A stretch of 64,000 nucleotides of DNA from Moorella mulderi DSM 14980 (GCF_001594015.1 NZ_LTBC01000003.1:62001-126000), one strand, 5' to 3'. Positions 45,237-54,235 are shown, numbered from the stretch's first letter. Made by a program: numbers and translations. The notes: generated from the letters alone by a model not told the origin.

Positions 45237-45265
45237 AGTTTAGCCCAAAGTCCGACCCCTGTCAA
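45237..45265 (-). promoter_or_regulatory. Sigma-A promoter of the pyr operon
   Basis: Minus strand TTGACA (45265-45260), 17-base spacer, TAAACT (45242-45237). Transcription would start near 45230, directly before the PyrR binding site. Confidence 0.88.
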
Positions 45266-45273
45266 GGGCAATT

Positions 45274-46311
45274 TTACCTGGTGTTACTGCCCACCGCGGC
45301 CACCAGGCCGAAACAGCCGCTAAGCATCATGTCACCATAAGGGGCGGCCCAGTAGTAATCCTGGTGTATGGTCAGCCGGCGCTGCGGACCCGTTACGGCA
45401 ACGAAACGGAAGCCCCCACCCGGCCGGTAACCGGGATCAATATAACATCCGTGACCGCCGTCATTAAAGATTTCCTCATTGGTTAGCTCCCCGGCCCTCA
45501 GCTTTTCGACAAAACGAGCCAGCTTGTGGCCGCTTAAACAGCTGGTATGATGCTCAAACAGGCCCCATACCCGCTGCCCCTGGAGGAGAACCCCAATGGT
45601 GTGCTGGTTGCCGCAGTTGACAACGATTAACCCTTCCTCGCTGCGGGCCGCCACCCTGGCATCGCACAGGGCACCCCACAGGGCGGCCGCGCCAGTGTCC
45701 ATAAGCCATGCCCCCGGCGCCTGCTCCCGTACGGCCTGCATGCGGGTAAGATAACGCGGCGGCTCCCGGTAAAGCAGGTCTGCCAGTCTACCGCCGCCGG
45801 CAACAAAGCGCTGCCAGTGCTGAAAACGAAAGAGACGGTCGCTTGTACCTTTCGGCGCCTCGCCGTGGTCCAGGACGGCTATAGCCACTTCCGCCGGAAG
45901 GCTGACGCCATAGGGAGCCAGGCTACCGGCCAGGGTATCAAGATCAACATCGCCCGTCTTTATGGTTACTGCATCTCCGGGCGGTTCCTCAGTTATTTCA
46001 ATGCCCAGTTGCCGCACCCTATCCAGGTCGTCATAAACCGTCCGCGCTGCCGTGGCCGTAGCATAGACTTTTAAACCGGCAGCCAGGTGGCGGCGCAGGG
46101 CACCCACCAGGGCACCGCCGCCCATGAGGTAGCCGGTGAGGAAGACGTCCCGGCGAGCGGCTGTGGCTGCCTCCACCTGCCGGCCGCAGATTACCGTCGG
46201 CGAGGGTAAAATGAGCTGGACGCAGTTTTCCAGCGGCTGGTCCGGACGGTACAGTAGGATATCCTGGGTGCCGCCGCCGATGTCTATGGCCAGTAAAGGC
46301 CGGTTGAGCAT
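45274..46311 (-). CDS. DUF1786 protein, actin/Hsp70-like ATPase fold
   Basis: 345 residues beginning LLAIDIGGGTQDILLY, the phosphate-1 motif of ASKHA-fold proteins, with further GGG and NCGNQHTIG blocks that resemble phosphate-2 and adenosine motifs. This matches the DUF1786 family, sometimes annotated as pyruvate formate-lyase activating-like; it has no radical SAM cysteine motif, so that name is unsupported. Function unknown. ATG has TGGAGGCG upstream. It ends 9 bases before the pyr promoter. Confidence 0.8.
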   Translation of the reverse strand: MLNRPLLAIDIGGGTQDILLYRPDQPLENCVQLILPSPTVICGRQVEAATAARRDVFLTGYLMGGGALVGALRRHLAAGLKVYATATAARTVYDDLDRVRQLGIEITEEPPGDAVTIKTGDVDLDTLAGSLAPYGVSLPAEVAIAVLDHGEAPKGTSDRLFRFQHWQRFVAGGGRLADLLYREPPRYLTRMQAVREQAPGAWLMDTGAAALWGALCDARVAARSEEGLIVVNCGNQHTIGVLLQGQRVWGLFEHHTSCLSGHKLARFVEKLRAGELTNEEIFNDGGHGCYIDPGYRPGGGFRFVAVTGPQRRLTIHQDYYWAAPYGDMMLSGCFGLVAAVGSNTR

Positions 46312-46358
46312 TTTAACGCCTCCAGAAATATTTTTACTTACCCGTCAATTACCCCATT

Positions 46359-46550
46359 CTATTTCTTTTCCGGCTTATCGCTAGCATCCAGGCCTTTTTT
46401 AAACTCTTTTATCGTCCGGCCCAGGCCGCGGCCGATTTCCGGCAACCTTTTGGGACCAAAGATAACTATTGCTGCCAGGATAATGAGTACCCAGGCGTAA
46501 GGACTGAATAAAGTACCCAGGGTAATAATGGTCGCTGCCCCCTTATTCAT
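46359..46550 (-). CDS. tatA: Twin-arginine translocase subunit TatA/E
   Basis: 63 residues: one membrane helix (about 18-34), the hinge FGPKRLPEIGRGLGRTIKEFKKG, and a short charged tail. TatA forms the pore with TatC; no tatC lies in the window. The N-terminal extension before the helix is a little long for the family, so the true start may be later, though no better ribosome site is seen. Confidence 0.93.
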   Translation of the reverse strand: MNKGAATIITLGTLFSPYAWVLIILAAIVIFGPKRLPEIGRGLGRTIKEFKKGLDASDKPEKK

Positions 46551-46595
46551 AACCTTAAACCCAGGATAACATATTCTCCTGGCCGGGACAACCTG

Positions 46596-47357
46596 TTAGC
46601 CCGCTAAACGCCGGCGCAGGAGGTAAAGGGGCGGGTAGAAAAAGATGGCAATAAAAACTACCAGCCAGGCTGCATGGACCAAGAGAACTGGGCTTAACTG
46701 CCCCAGGACCAGGGGCCGGACTAGCTCCACCACATGGTAAAGGGGGATCAGCCAGGCCAGGCGCTGGACGACTAATGGCAGGGCATCCAGGGGGAAGAAA
46801 ACCCCGGCAAAGAGAAACATAGGGGTAATGATGAGAGTAAAAAAGTAGCTAAAGGTGTCTATCTTGGGTACCAGGCCGGTCCAGATCATCCCCAATTCGG
46901 CAAAGACAAAGCCGCATAACACCAGGACCAGTGGTACCAGCAGGGCTGCCGGCGACCGCACCAGGCCAAGGAACAAAATTACCAGCAAAATGACCGTACC
47001 ATAGAGGACACTTTTAAAGGTCCCGAAAAGCATCTCCCCCACCACTACCTCATCCAGGCTCACTGGGGTCGCCACGATGGCATGGTAGGTCTTTTGAAAC
47101 TTCATGCGGACAAAGCTGTCATAGGTACACTCGGAGGCCGTGGCCCACATGGCCGAAGAGGCAATCAGCCCCGGAGCCAGGAACTGGAGGTAGCTCATAC
47201 CCTGGATGGCCGGGATATAGTGGCCCATGCCATAACCCATGGCCGCCAGGTAAAGGAGAGGTTCCAGGAAATTGAACATGATATTGGTCAGCCAGGTCTT
47301 GCGAAAGACGACAAAATTACGCCAGAAAACCTTCCAGGCACGGTAGGAAATATCCAT
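46596..47357 (-). CDS. ABC-2 type permease, NodJ-like
   Basis: 253 residues with six membrane helices and an ABC-2 pattern (NIMFNFLEPLLYLAAMGYGMG, then TPVSLDEVVVGEMLFGTFKS). Closest in style to the NodJ family of exporters of lipo-oligosaccharide or drug-like substrates. It starts two bases after the ATPase gene stop; together they would form a homodimeric exporter. Substrate unknown. Confidence 0.9.
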   Translation of the reverse strand: MDISYRAWKVFWRNFVVFRKTWLTNIMFNFLEPLLYLAAMGYGMGHYIPAIQGMSYLQFLAPGLIASSAMWATASECTYDSFVRMKFQKTYHAIVATPVSLDEVVVGEMLFGTFKSVLYGTVILLVILFLGLVRSPAALLVPLVLVLCGFVFAELGMIWTGLVPKIDTFSYFFTLIITPMFLFAGVFFPLDALPLVVQRLAWLIPLYHVVELVRPLVLGQLSPVLLVHAAWLVVFIAIFFYPPLYLLRRRLAG

Positions 47358-47358
47358 T

Positions 47359-48279
47359 TTAATCCAGGCCCCTCCCGGTAAGCTTTAAAAAAACGTCCTC
47401 CAGGGTGGCCGGCCTTAACATCATGTGGCTGAAGTAACTGTTTAAGCCCTGGACCTGCCGCCAGATCTCGCGACCGTTGTTGGTATATAAATACAGGGTC
47501 TGGCCGATGGTCAGGTGGGCAAGAATGCTACCGGCCACCAGGGACAAAATGGCCCTGGCCTCGCCGTCTACCGGCGCCAATTCTAGGACTTCCCGGCCGA
47601 CATGGCGCTCGACCAGCTCTCCGGGAGACCCCTCTTCCAGTATTATCCCCCGGTCCATAATGACCAGCCGGTCGCACAGCTGGGCCGCCTCCTCCAGGTA
47701 ATGGGTAGTGAGAATCAGGGTCACTCCTGCCACTTTGAGCTGGCGCAATTTTTCCCAGACCAGGTGGCGGGCTTCCGGGTCCAGGCCGGTGGTGGGTTCA
47801 TCTAAAATTAAAAGCTGCGGTTTATTGACCAGGGCCCGGGCAATGGCCAGGCGCCGTTTCATTCCCCCGGAAAGGTGCTCCACCTCAACGCCGGCCTTTT
47901 CCTCCAGGCCGGCAAAGGCGAGGAGTTCCTGGACTCGCTGCCGGGCCTCCCCCCGGGGGATATCGAAATAGCCGGCATAGAGAAGCAGGTTTTCCTGCAC
48001 TGTTAACTCCGGGTCCAGATTATCTTCCTGGGGTACTACCCCCAGCCGGGCCTTAATTTCCCGCGGCTGGCGGCGCACGTCATAGCCCAGCACTTCTAAA
48101 CTACCGGCAGTAACCGGAGTAAAACAGTGAATCATCTTGATGGTGGTGGTTTTCCCGGCGCCGTTGGGTCCCAAAAAGCCAAAACATTCCCCGGGATGGA
48201 CCGCAAAATCTATCCCTTTTACAGCCGTAAAACCGTTATATTTTTTTACCAGGCCCCGGGCCCGGACAACATCCGTCAA
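47359..48279 (-). CDS. ABC transporter ATPase, NodI-like
   Basis: ATP-binding subunit partner of the permease: Walker A GPNGAGKTTTIKM, Q-loop VPQEDNLDPELTV, signature LSGGMKRRLAIARAL, Walker B LLILDEPTTGLD, and H-loop TTHYLEEA. A C-terminal regulatory region follows. I place the start at TTG 48279 (GGGTGG six bases upstream); the longest frame would begin inside the upstream terminator. About 306 residues. Confidence 0.92.
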   Translation of the reverse strand: MTDVVRARGLVKKYNGFTAVKGIDFAVHPGECFGFLGPNGAGKTTTIKMIHCFTPVTAGSLEVLGYDVRRQPREIKARLGVVPQEDNLDPELTVQENLLLYAGYFDIPRGEARQRVQELLAFAGLEEKAGVEVEHLSGGMKRRLAIARALVNKPQLLILDEPTTGLDPEARHLVWEKLRQLKVAGVTLILTTHYLEEAAQLCDRLVIMDRGIILEEGSPGELVERHVGREVLELAPVDGEARAILSLVAGSILAHLTIGQTLYLYTNNGREIWRQVQGLNSYFSHMMLRPATLEDVFLKLTGRGLD

Positions 48280-48297
48280 AGCCAATCCACCCTGCCT

Positions 48298-48327
48298 CAA
48301 TAAAAATACCCCGCTTTGACCGGGGTA
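48298..48327 (-). terminator. Intrinsic terminator upstream of the ABC exporter genes
   Basis: Minus strand TACCCCG/CGGGGTA stem with a 7-base loop and TTTTTATT. It ends the transcript of the 48375 gene. Confidence 0.85.
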
Positions 48328-48374
48328 AAGGTTTAATAATATTATAAGCCATGGTTGCCATTTTTAGCAAGGCC

Positions 48375-49871
48375 CTAGCGGCTATAGGCTCTGGCCCGGG
48401 TCCTCTCCCGGGGCAGGCTAAAACCGAAGAGGGCCGCCAGGCGTAAGGCCAGGCGCACCGGCCAGAAGGAGAGCTGGCGCTTTAACTCCTGCCGTTCCTT
48501 TTGCAGGTCGGCCACCGTCCGTTCCAGGTCTTCATTGGCAATGAGGGTCGTCTGGAGGCGGTATTCCTGCTCCCGCAGCTGTTGCTTCAGGCGCGACTGT
48601 TCGGCCTGGGCATCGCTGACGGTTTTATTGAGGGTTCCCTGGAGCTGCATGAGGCGGGTCTCCAGGTGGCTGACCCTTTTCTTCAGGGTATCCCGCTCAA
48701 CCCGCAAGTTTACCAGCTGCTCTTCTACCTGGGTCAGTTCCTGGCGCAGCTCTTCCTTACGCCGGTGGAGTTTTTCCAGGTCGCCCAGCAGGTTTTTATT
48801 CTCCTGGCGCAGGTCTTCTATTTCCCGGCGCAGCTTTTCTTTTTCCTCATCCTTTTGCTCCACCTGGCGGCCGGCAGCAGCCCTACCGCCGTTAATCAGG
48901 CTGAATTCTTTGGGGGCAAAAGATAACTTTTCTGTTTCCAGGGAAAGGGCGGCGGCTTCGGCCCCGGCGGCTATTTCCTCCCAGGCCGGCGGTTCCTTGG
49001 GTGCAGTCGCCGCCGGGGTAAACTTCGACGCCGCCGGCGGTTCCGGCTTCTCGCCGGTGTGCTTAAGGGGGAATAACTTATCCCAAAAATCGCTTTCTTT
49101 AGCCGCCGGCGCCGGTTTGGCCAGGGGGAGAATCTGCTCGCCGGCCCGGGGCAGTTCCACTATCTGGGGACCGTTGCTACCTTTCCCTGGCGCTGTCCTG
49201 GCGGGAGATCCCGGAGGCTGTGTTTCCCGGCTATTACCGGTAGTCCCGGCCGGATTTTCCGGCTGGGGCCGGAATTTTTCCCCCGTAAAGGCAGTAGCAG
49301 TTGCTGCAGCCTGGGCAGGGGGCTTAAGCTGGCTCCCCATGGCCTGGGGAGTTCCCACCGTCGTAGCCGCCACTTCCTGCACCCCTTTATCCACCTCGGC
49401 CGCCGGCTCCGGTTCGACATAGGCCCAGTGGATGAGGCCCCAGCGACCATCCTTGAGCCTCAAGAAACGGCCATCGGCCACCAGCTTTTGTTCCCCCGGT
49501 ACTTCCGGCTTGCCGGCTTCCTTTAACTCCTCGTTGATTTCACTTAAGCGCAGGGCATCTCCATGAGCCTGGAGGACGCGGTGAGCGGCATCGTTTTCCT
49601 TCAAGCCGTCCAGGCGCAAACACCAGAGTCCCTTGCCTTCACTGCGAAAGCAGGGGTTTTTGGTCAGGCAGCGGTTAACGTTTTTCTGGATCTTGGCCAG
49701 GTTATGGTTGGCCAGCAGGCGCTGCTGCGCTTCCTGCACCAGCTCGTCCACCGATTGGGGCGAGTACTCGAATAAGCGTAATTTGAGCAAGTCAGTGAGG
49801 GAATCCAGTTTTCCCGTTACTTTAACTTTAGTTATCTTGGGAGCCGTAGCATTTTTAGGCTTTTTGGCCAT
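48375..49871 (-). CDS. Protein with two winged-helix-like segments and a long coiled coil
   Basis: 498 residues from ATG 49871 (GAAGAGGTG upstream). Two N-terminal segments look alike: about 20-85 ending KGLWCLRL, and about 90-150 ending GRFLRLKDGRWGLIHW, which resembles the HARE-HTH/RpoE-delta style ending. A low-complexity Pro/Ala linker follows (about 155-330), then a coiled coil rich in Glu, Lys, Leu and Gln (about 340-465), and a basic tail. Not recognised as a named protein. DNA or RNA polymerase contact by the winged helices is inferred from resemblance only. It stands alone with its own terminator. Confidence 0.75.
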   Translation of the reverse strand: MAKKPKNATAPKITKVKVTGKLDSLTDLLKLRLFEYSPQSVDELVQEAQQRLLANHNLAKIQKNVNRCLTKNPCFRSEGKGLWCLRLDGLKENDAAHRVLQAHGDALRLSEINEELKEAGKPEVPGEQKLVADGRFLRLKDGRWGLIHWAYVEPEPAAEVDKGVQEVAATTVGTPQAMGSQLKPPAQAAATATAFTGEKFRPQPENPAGTTGNSRETQPPGSPARTAPGKGSNGPQIVELPRAGEQILPLAKPAPAAKESDFWDKLFPLKHTGEKPEPPAASKFTPAATAPKEPPAWEEIAAGAEAAALSLETEKLSFAPKEFSLINGGRAAAGRQVEQKDEEKEKLRREIEDLRQENKNLLGDLEKLHRRKEELRQELTQVEEQLVNLRVERDTLKKRVSHLETRLMQLQGTLNKTVSDAQAEQSRLKQQLREQEYRLQTTLIANEDLERTVADLQKERQELKRQLSFWPVRLALRLAALFGFSLPRERTRARAYSR

Positions 49872-49965
49872 GGGTGTCACCTCTTCCAGTTTTTAAGGAT
49901 TATCCATTATTTACCTGGTATTATTTGACACCCAGCCTGGATTTTCCTGCCAGAAAAATAGATCT

Positions 49966-50907
49966 TTATGTCAATATATGGTAATTTAACAACCAGGCCC
50001 AGAGGGGGATGGTTAACAGGGAAACCAGGGTGGTGGCTACCACCCCTTCGGAGATCAGGTTGTAATCGCCGTCATACTTCCGCGCCACAGCCGGGGCAAT
50101 GGCCGCTGCCGGCATGGCCATCTCCATAATAACCAGCAGGCGGACATTCTTATCCCAACCTGGAACAAGGAACATGGCCCCTAGGGCCAGGAGGGGTAAG
50201 ATTATTAACCTGATTGCCACTATAAGGTAAACTATCTTATTGCCGGCCAGGGTGCGGATGGGAGATTCGGCCAGCATGGAACCCACCAGGAGGAGGGCCA
50301 GGGGTATGGTAGCCTGGCCCAGGCCATCCAGGGGACGGAAAATAAGGGGCGGTAGCTGGAAATGGCAGAGGGCCAGAACCAGGCCCAGGATAATGGCCAG
50401 GATATTGATGTTCAAAATCTGGCGCCAGTCGAGGCCTTTGGGTTCCTGGTGATCCTGCATTAACCAGACACCTAAAGTCCAGAAGAGGACATTGTGGCCC
50501 AGGGCATACATGGCGGCATAAAAGACCCCCAGCTGTCCCCAGAGGATGTAGGCCACCGGGAAGCCCAGGTAGGCCACATTACCGAAGGCGGTGGTAAAGC
50601 GAAAGGCATAATTTGTTTTTAAGGGTAGGGGCAGCCAGTCCCCTGCCAGGACGCACAGGGCGTAGGATACAAGGACCAGCACCACCGAAGCAGCCAGGAC
50701 CAGGAAGGCGTTTGTTAATTCCTGGCCGGACACCTTGAGGTTCATGGAGGTGACGGTCAGGGCTGGCATAGTAAAATAAAAGATGATGTTGGAAATAACT
50801 TGCTCGCCCTGGGCGGTCAAAATCTTACGCCGGCGCCCCAGAAAACCCAGGAAGACATAGAAAAACAGGGCTCCTACCTGGGCCCCGACAGCCAATAGTT
50901 GAGTCAA
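49966..50907 (-). CDS. AEC family auxin-efflux-carrier-like transporter
   Basis: 313 residues with about ten membrane helices in the AEC pattern: an N-terminal five-helix half with LGFLGRRRKIL and FYFTMPALT, NVAYLGFPV with its conserved cross-over region, and a second half with MEMAMPAAAIAPAVARKY. Bacterial members carry malate or other organic acids; substrate unknown. TTG start overlaps the region just after the methylase stop, with GAGGAAGG as ribosome site. Confidence 0.88.
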   Translation of the reverse strand: MTQLLAVGAQVGALFFYVFLGFLGRRRKILTAQGEQVISNIIFYFTMPALTVTSMNLKVSGQELTNAFLVLAASVVLVLVSYALCVLAGDWLPLPLKTNYAFRFTTAFGNVAYLGFPVAYILWGQLGVFYAAMYALGHNVLFWTLGVWLMQDHQEPKGLDWRQILNINILAIILGLVLALCHFQLPPLIFRPLDGLGQATIPLALLLVGSMLAESPIRTLAGNKIVYLIVAIRLIILPLLALGAMFLVPGWDKNVRLLVIMEMAMPAAAIAPAVARKYDGDYNLISEGVVATTLVSLLTIPLWAWLLNYHILT

Positions 50908-50914
50908 CTTTGCT

Positions 50915-51760
50915 TCATTCCTTCCTCAGGATAAGGATGTTCTGGTGGGTAATGTTGGGTACAAAGACTGATTTAACGGCATAGGGCTTCAGGTGGCGGC
51001 GGGTGGCCTTGTTGGACCAGATCTTCACTCCTTTAAATTTGAAGCCGATCTCGCGCATGGCCTGGGCTACTAAAAAGCCCAGGGGAACATATTCTCCCTG
51101 CTGGTAACGGTCCCCCACCAGCATGACCAGGTAGCGCCCGGGCATAAGTACCCGCCGGATCTCCTGCCCGATCTCCTGCAGGCGCCCCAGGAAACTGGCC
51201 AGGTCAGGGGCCTGGCCCAGGTCATTTTCCAGCAAAGGAGAGAGCATATTAAAGTTGGTCTCCTTGCTGAAGCCTGTAGCTCCATGGTTAATGCCGTAAG
51301 GAGGATCGGTAATTACCGCCGGTATGGATTCGGCTGGTAACTCCTTCAGGAGGCACAGGCAGTCGCCCTCGCGCATTTCCCCGGTCAGGGGTTCCCCGCC
51401 GGTAACCGCCTCTTCCCGGCGACAGATAACCCCATTCTCAATAACAAAATCTCGCTGGATGGCCCGGTAGATAGCTACCCAGCGGGGGTCGAGTTCAAAA
51501 CCAAGACTCGGCCGCCCGGCCAGGGCCGCCCCAAGGAGGGTTCCCCCCACCCCGGCAAAGGGGTCCAGGACCAGCTCGCCTTTTTTGGTAAAAAAACGGA
51601 CAATTTCCGCCATGACCTCCGGTGGCTTCATAGCCCCGTGTTGTTTGCGTAAAGGATGGGTAGCATCGGGGGGATAGGTGGTAATGTAGAGGGTGTCGGT
51701 CCAGTACAGCCATTCCCGGCCGTCGAGATCGTTGAGGGGGTTCTGGAGTTTACCGGTCAT
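50915..51760 (-). CDS. DNA (or RNA) methyltransferase, N4/N6 amino type, without a restriction partner
   Basis: 281 residues. SAM-binding block LDPFAGVGGTLLGA (about 65-78) comes before the catalytic TDPPYG (about 151-156), the reverse of the common beta class order. DPPY indicates amino methylation of adenine or cytosine. No endonuclease gene is nearby, so it is an orphan, either an epigenetic or an RNA-modifying enzyme. ATG 51760 has AGGGTG; an in-frame GTG lies four codons up. It overlaps the DUF2007 gene by 11 bases. Confidence 0.82.
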   Translation of the reverse strand: MTGKLQNPLNDLDGREWLYWTDTLYITTYPPDATHPLRKQHGAMKPPEVMAEIVRFFTKKGELVLDPFAGVGGTLLGAALAGRPSLGFELDPRWVAIYRAIQRDFVIENGVICRREEAVTGGEPLTGEMREGDCLCLLKELPAESIPAVITDPPYGINHGATGFSKETNFNMLSPLLENDLGQAPDLASFLGRLQEIGQEIRRVLMPGRYLVMLVGDRYQQGEYVPLGFLVAQAMREIGFKFKGVKIWSNKATRRHLKPYAVKSVFVPNITHQNILILRKE

Positions 51761-51989
51761 GGGCTGCTTCACCCTGGAATCTTGCCGCCAGGATGTCCCG
51801 CGCCTGCCCGGCGGCTTCTGCCGGCACCTGGATCTGGACCTGGCCCATAGGGCCGCTGTGAAAGCCGTAGATGTTCCACAGGGCCTCCCCGACCAGACGC
51901 ACCGGCAGGCCGGCGGCCGCCAGTAAACCTTGAACCATCAGGGCTTCTACCCTTTCCCTGACGGCCACAGTAACCCATCCATCAGGCAT
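51750..51989 (-). CDS. DUF2007 signal-transduction-like protein
   Basis: 79 residues with the alpha/beta pattern of DUF2007 (VAVRERVEALMVQGLLAAAGLPVRLVG, then a strand with VQIQVPAEAAGQARDIL). Family function is not established. It is overlapped at its 3' end by the methylase gene and follows rluD after 5 bases. Confidence 0.85.
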   Translation of the reverse strand: MPDGWVTVAVRERVEALMVQGLLAAAGLPVRLVGEALWNIYGFHSGPMGQVQIQVPAEAAGQARDILAARFQGEAAHDR

Positions 51990-51994
51990 CTTCT

Positions 51995-52930
51995 CTACCC
52001 CTCTCCCTTTTTCTCCCGCCTTAATGTTCCCAAGACCTGTAAAAAGACCGGCGGCGGCGGTGCCGTAAACTCCAGGTAATCGCCTCGTACGGGGTGGTTA
52101 AAACCCAGGCAACCGGCATGCAGGAGCTGGCCCGGCAGGTCAAAGGGGCAGTGGCGGGGGCCGTACTTGGGGTCACCTACCACCGGGTGACCCAGGAAGG
52201 CCATGTGCACCCGGATCTGGTGGGTGCGCCCCGTCTCCAGCCGCGCCTCCAGCAGAGTATACCGGTCAAACTGCTCTAGAACCCGGTAATGGGTGATGGC
52301 CTCCCGGGAATTTTTCTCAGTAACCGCCATGCGCTGCCGGTCGACAGGGTGCCGGCCAATGGGCGCCTCAATACGGCCGCGGGGCTCGGTTACTACCCCG
52401 TGGACCAGGGCCAGGTAAACCCTTTTCATGCTGTGGGCCTTGATCTGGGCCGCCAGCCCCTGGTGGGCCACATCATTTTTAGCTGCCACCAGGATGCCGG
52501 AGGTATCTTTATCCAGGCGGTGCACTATACCCGGCCGCAGAACGCCGTTTATACCTGATAGATCACCACAGTGATACAATAAGGCATTAACCAGGGTACC
52601 GTGCTCATTGCCGGGAGCCGGGTGGACAACCATACCCTGGGGCTTGTTGACGACAATAATATCCTTATCTTCGTAGAGGATGTCCAGGGGGATAGGTTCA
52701 GGTCCTACTTCCAGCCGCGCCGGCTCCGGCAGGTTGACCTGAATTTTTTCTCCGCCCCGCAGGCGGAAATTGGCTTTCGGCCGTTCCCCTCCGCAGAAAG
52801 TAACCTCGCCGGCATCCAGCAGTTGCTGGACGCGGGAACGGGATACCCCTTCCAGCTCCCCGGCCAGCCAGGCATCCAGGCGTTTCCCCCTGTCTTGCGG
52901 AGGAACTTCCAGCTCTATGCGACGGCTCAC
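51995..52930 (-). CDS. rluD: 23S rRNA pseudouridine synthase, RluD/RluA family
   Basis: 311 residues. An S4 RNA-binding domain (about 15-75) is followed by the pseudouridine synthase domain with the catalytic aspartate in HRLDKDTSG and the LVVHPAPG-type and TGRTHQIRVH motifs. RluD sites are 1911/1915/1917, but close RluA-family enzymes cannot be told apart here. GTG start overlaps the lspA stop as GTGA. Confidence 0.93.
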   Translation of the reverse strand: MSRRIELEVPPQDRGKRLDAWLAGELEGVSRSRVQQLLDAGEVTFCGGERPKANFRLRGGEKIQVNLPEPARLEVGPEPIPLDILYEDKDIIVVNKPQGMVVHPAPGNEHGTLVNALLYHCGDLSGINGVLRPGIVHRLDKDTSGILVAAKNDVAHQGLAAQIKAHSMKRVYLALVHGVVTEPRGRIEAPIGRHPVDRQRMAVTEKNSREAITHYRVLEQFDRYTLLEARLETGRTHQIRVHMAFLGHPVVGDPKYGPRHCPFDLPGQLLHAGCLGFNHPVRGDYLEFTAPPPPVFLQVLGTLRREKKGEG

Positions 52931-53385
52931 AGGCTCTTCCCCTGTTCACCTGCCGGTCCCAGGAGTTCCCAGCAGAGGAGAATAACGCCGCTGACAATTG
53001 CTATGTCGGCCAGGTTAAAAACCGGCCAGATGCGGAAATCAAGGAAGTCAACTACATAACCAAAGCGCAGGCGGTCAATGAGGTTACCCAGGGCGCCGCC
53101 CAGCATCAAGGCCAGGGCCAGGCGCAAGAGTATGCGGCCCGGCGGCAGGAAGCGGTAAGCTACCAGAATAATAACCGCCACCAGCAGGGTCACGCTTACA
53201 AAAACCGGAGTTTTATAGGCCAGGAGGCCAAAGGCCGCCCCGGGATTATTGACGTAAGTTAAATGAAAAACTGAATTGATTACCGGCAGGCTCTCATTGG
53301 GCTGGAAATTGGCCCGGATAATATACTTGCTCAACTGGTCAATGCCCAGTACCAGGGCTGCCAGCAATAAAAAGGGCAAGATCAA
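52927..53385 (-). CDS. lspA: Lipoprotein signal peptidase (signal peptidase II)
   Basis: 152 residues, four membrane helices. Conserved blocks: NPGAAFGL, GALGNLIDRLRFGYVVDFLDF with the first catalytic aspartate, and FNLADIAI with the second. TTG start overlaps the thiD stop as TTGA. Cleaves prolipoproteins in the membrane. It often neighbours rluD in Firmicutes. Confidence 0.96.
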   Translation of the reverse strand: MILPFLLLAALVLGIDQLSKYIIRANFQPNESLPVINSVFHLTYVNNPGAAFGLLAYKTPVFVSVTLLVAVIILVAYRFLPPGRILLRLALALMLGGALGNLIDRLRFGYVVDFLDFRIWPVFNLADIAIVSGVILLCWELLGPAGEQGKSL

Positions 53386-54176
53386 TCCCCCCAGGAATAA
53401 TAAGGTGCCAGGTGGTGCACCGGCCCGTAGCCTTGACCTACGGCCCGGGCCTGGCTGATGGCCGTGTGGATATACTCCTTGGCTTCCGCTATCGCTGCGG
53501 GTACCGTCAAACCCCGAGCCAGGAAAGCGGCGATGGCTGCCGACAGGGTACAGCCCGTCCCGTGAGTGTGGCGGTTATCCAGGCGGGGAGCGGTAAAACG
53601 CCGGACTTCCCGGCCATCAAAGAGAATATCAGTTGCCGCGCCGGCCAGGTGCCCTCCCTTTACTAAAACATAGGGTACACCCAGGTCATGTAACTCCCGG
53701 GCCGCTGCTACCATCTCATCTTCACTGGTAATCTCGCGCCCCGCCAGCACGCTGGCCTCATCCAGGTTGGGGGTAACGACCAGGGCGAGGGGCAGCAGTT
53801 TTTCCTTCAAAGCCTGGCGGGCTTCCCGGGCCAGCAGGAGATCGCCGCTCTTAGCCACCATGACCGGGTCAATGACCAGGTTCTTTACCCCGTACTCCTT
53901 CACCTTGGCGGCTACGACTTCGATTATACCGGCATTGGCCAGCATCCCGGTTTTGGCGGCGCCGGCACCGATATCGCTTAAAACGGCATCCAGCTGCCGG
54001 CCGACGAACTCCGGCGGCAGGTCGAAGGTCCCCTGCACCCCCAGGGTATTCTGGGCCGTCACGGAAGTAATCACGCTGGTACCGTAAACTTTGAGGGCGG
54101 CAAAGGTCTTCAAGTCGGCCTGAATACCGGCCCCGCCTCCGGAATCGGATCCGGCAATGGTCAAAGCCTTGTGCAT
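53382..54176 (-). CDS. thiD: Hydroxymethylpyrimidine/phosphomethylpyrimidine kinase
   Basis: Two phosphorylations in thiamine synthesis. 264 residues starting ALTIAGSDSGGGAGIQADLK, with VIDPVMVAKSG and DNRHTHGTGCTLSAAIA, where the catalytic cysteine lies. ATG 54176 has GAGAGGAG; the frame is open much further upstream without a ribosome site. It heads the thiD-lspA-rluD-DUF2007-methylase-AEC run. No TPP riboswitch was seen upstream. Confidence 0.96.
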   Translation of the reverse strand: MHKALTIAGSDSGGGAGIQADLKTFAALKVYGTSVITSVTAQNTLGVQGTFDLPPEFVGRQLDAVLSDIGAGAAKTGMLANAGIIEVVAAKVKEYGVKNLVIDPVMVAKSGDLLLAREARQALKEKLLPLALVVTPNLDEASVLAGREITSEDEMVAAARELHDLGVPYVLVKGGHLAGAATDILFDGREVRRFTAPRLDNRHTHGTGCTLSAAIAAFLARGLTVPAAIAEAKEYIHTAISQARAVGQGYGPVHHLAPYYSWGD

Positions 54177-54206
54177 AAACTCCTCTCCCCTTCTTTCTCG
54201 TTCTCT

Positions 54207-54235
54207 ATCATACCACGTCAACTCATATGGGTAAA
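54207..54235 (-). promoter_or_regulatory. Promoter of the thiD run
   Basis: Minus strand TTTACC (54235-54230), 17-base spacer, TATGAT (54212-54207), 31 bases before the thiD start. Confidence 0.6.

Noticed and set aside
45274-46311. Pyruvate formate-lyase activating enzyme annotation for the DUF1786 gene
   Set aside because: No radical SAM CxxxCxxC motif; the visible motifs are those of an ASKHA ATPase fold.
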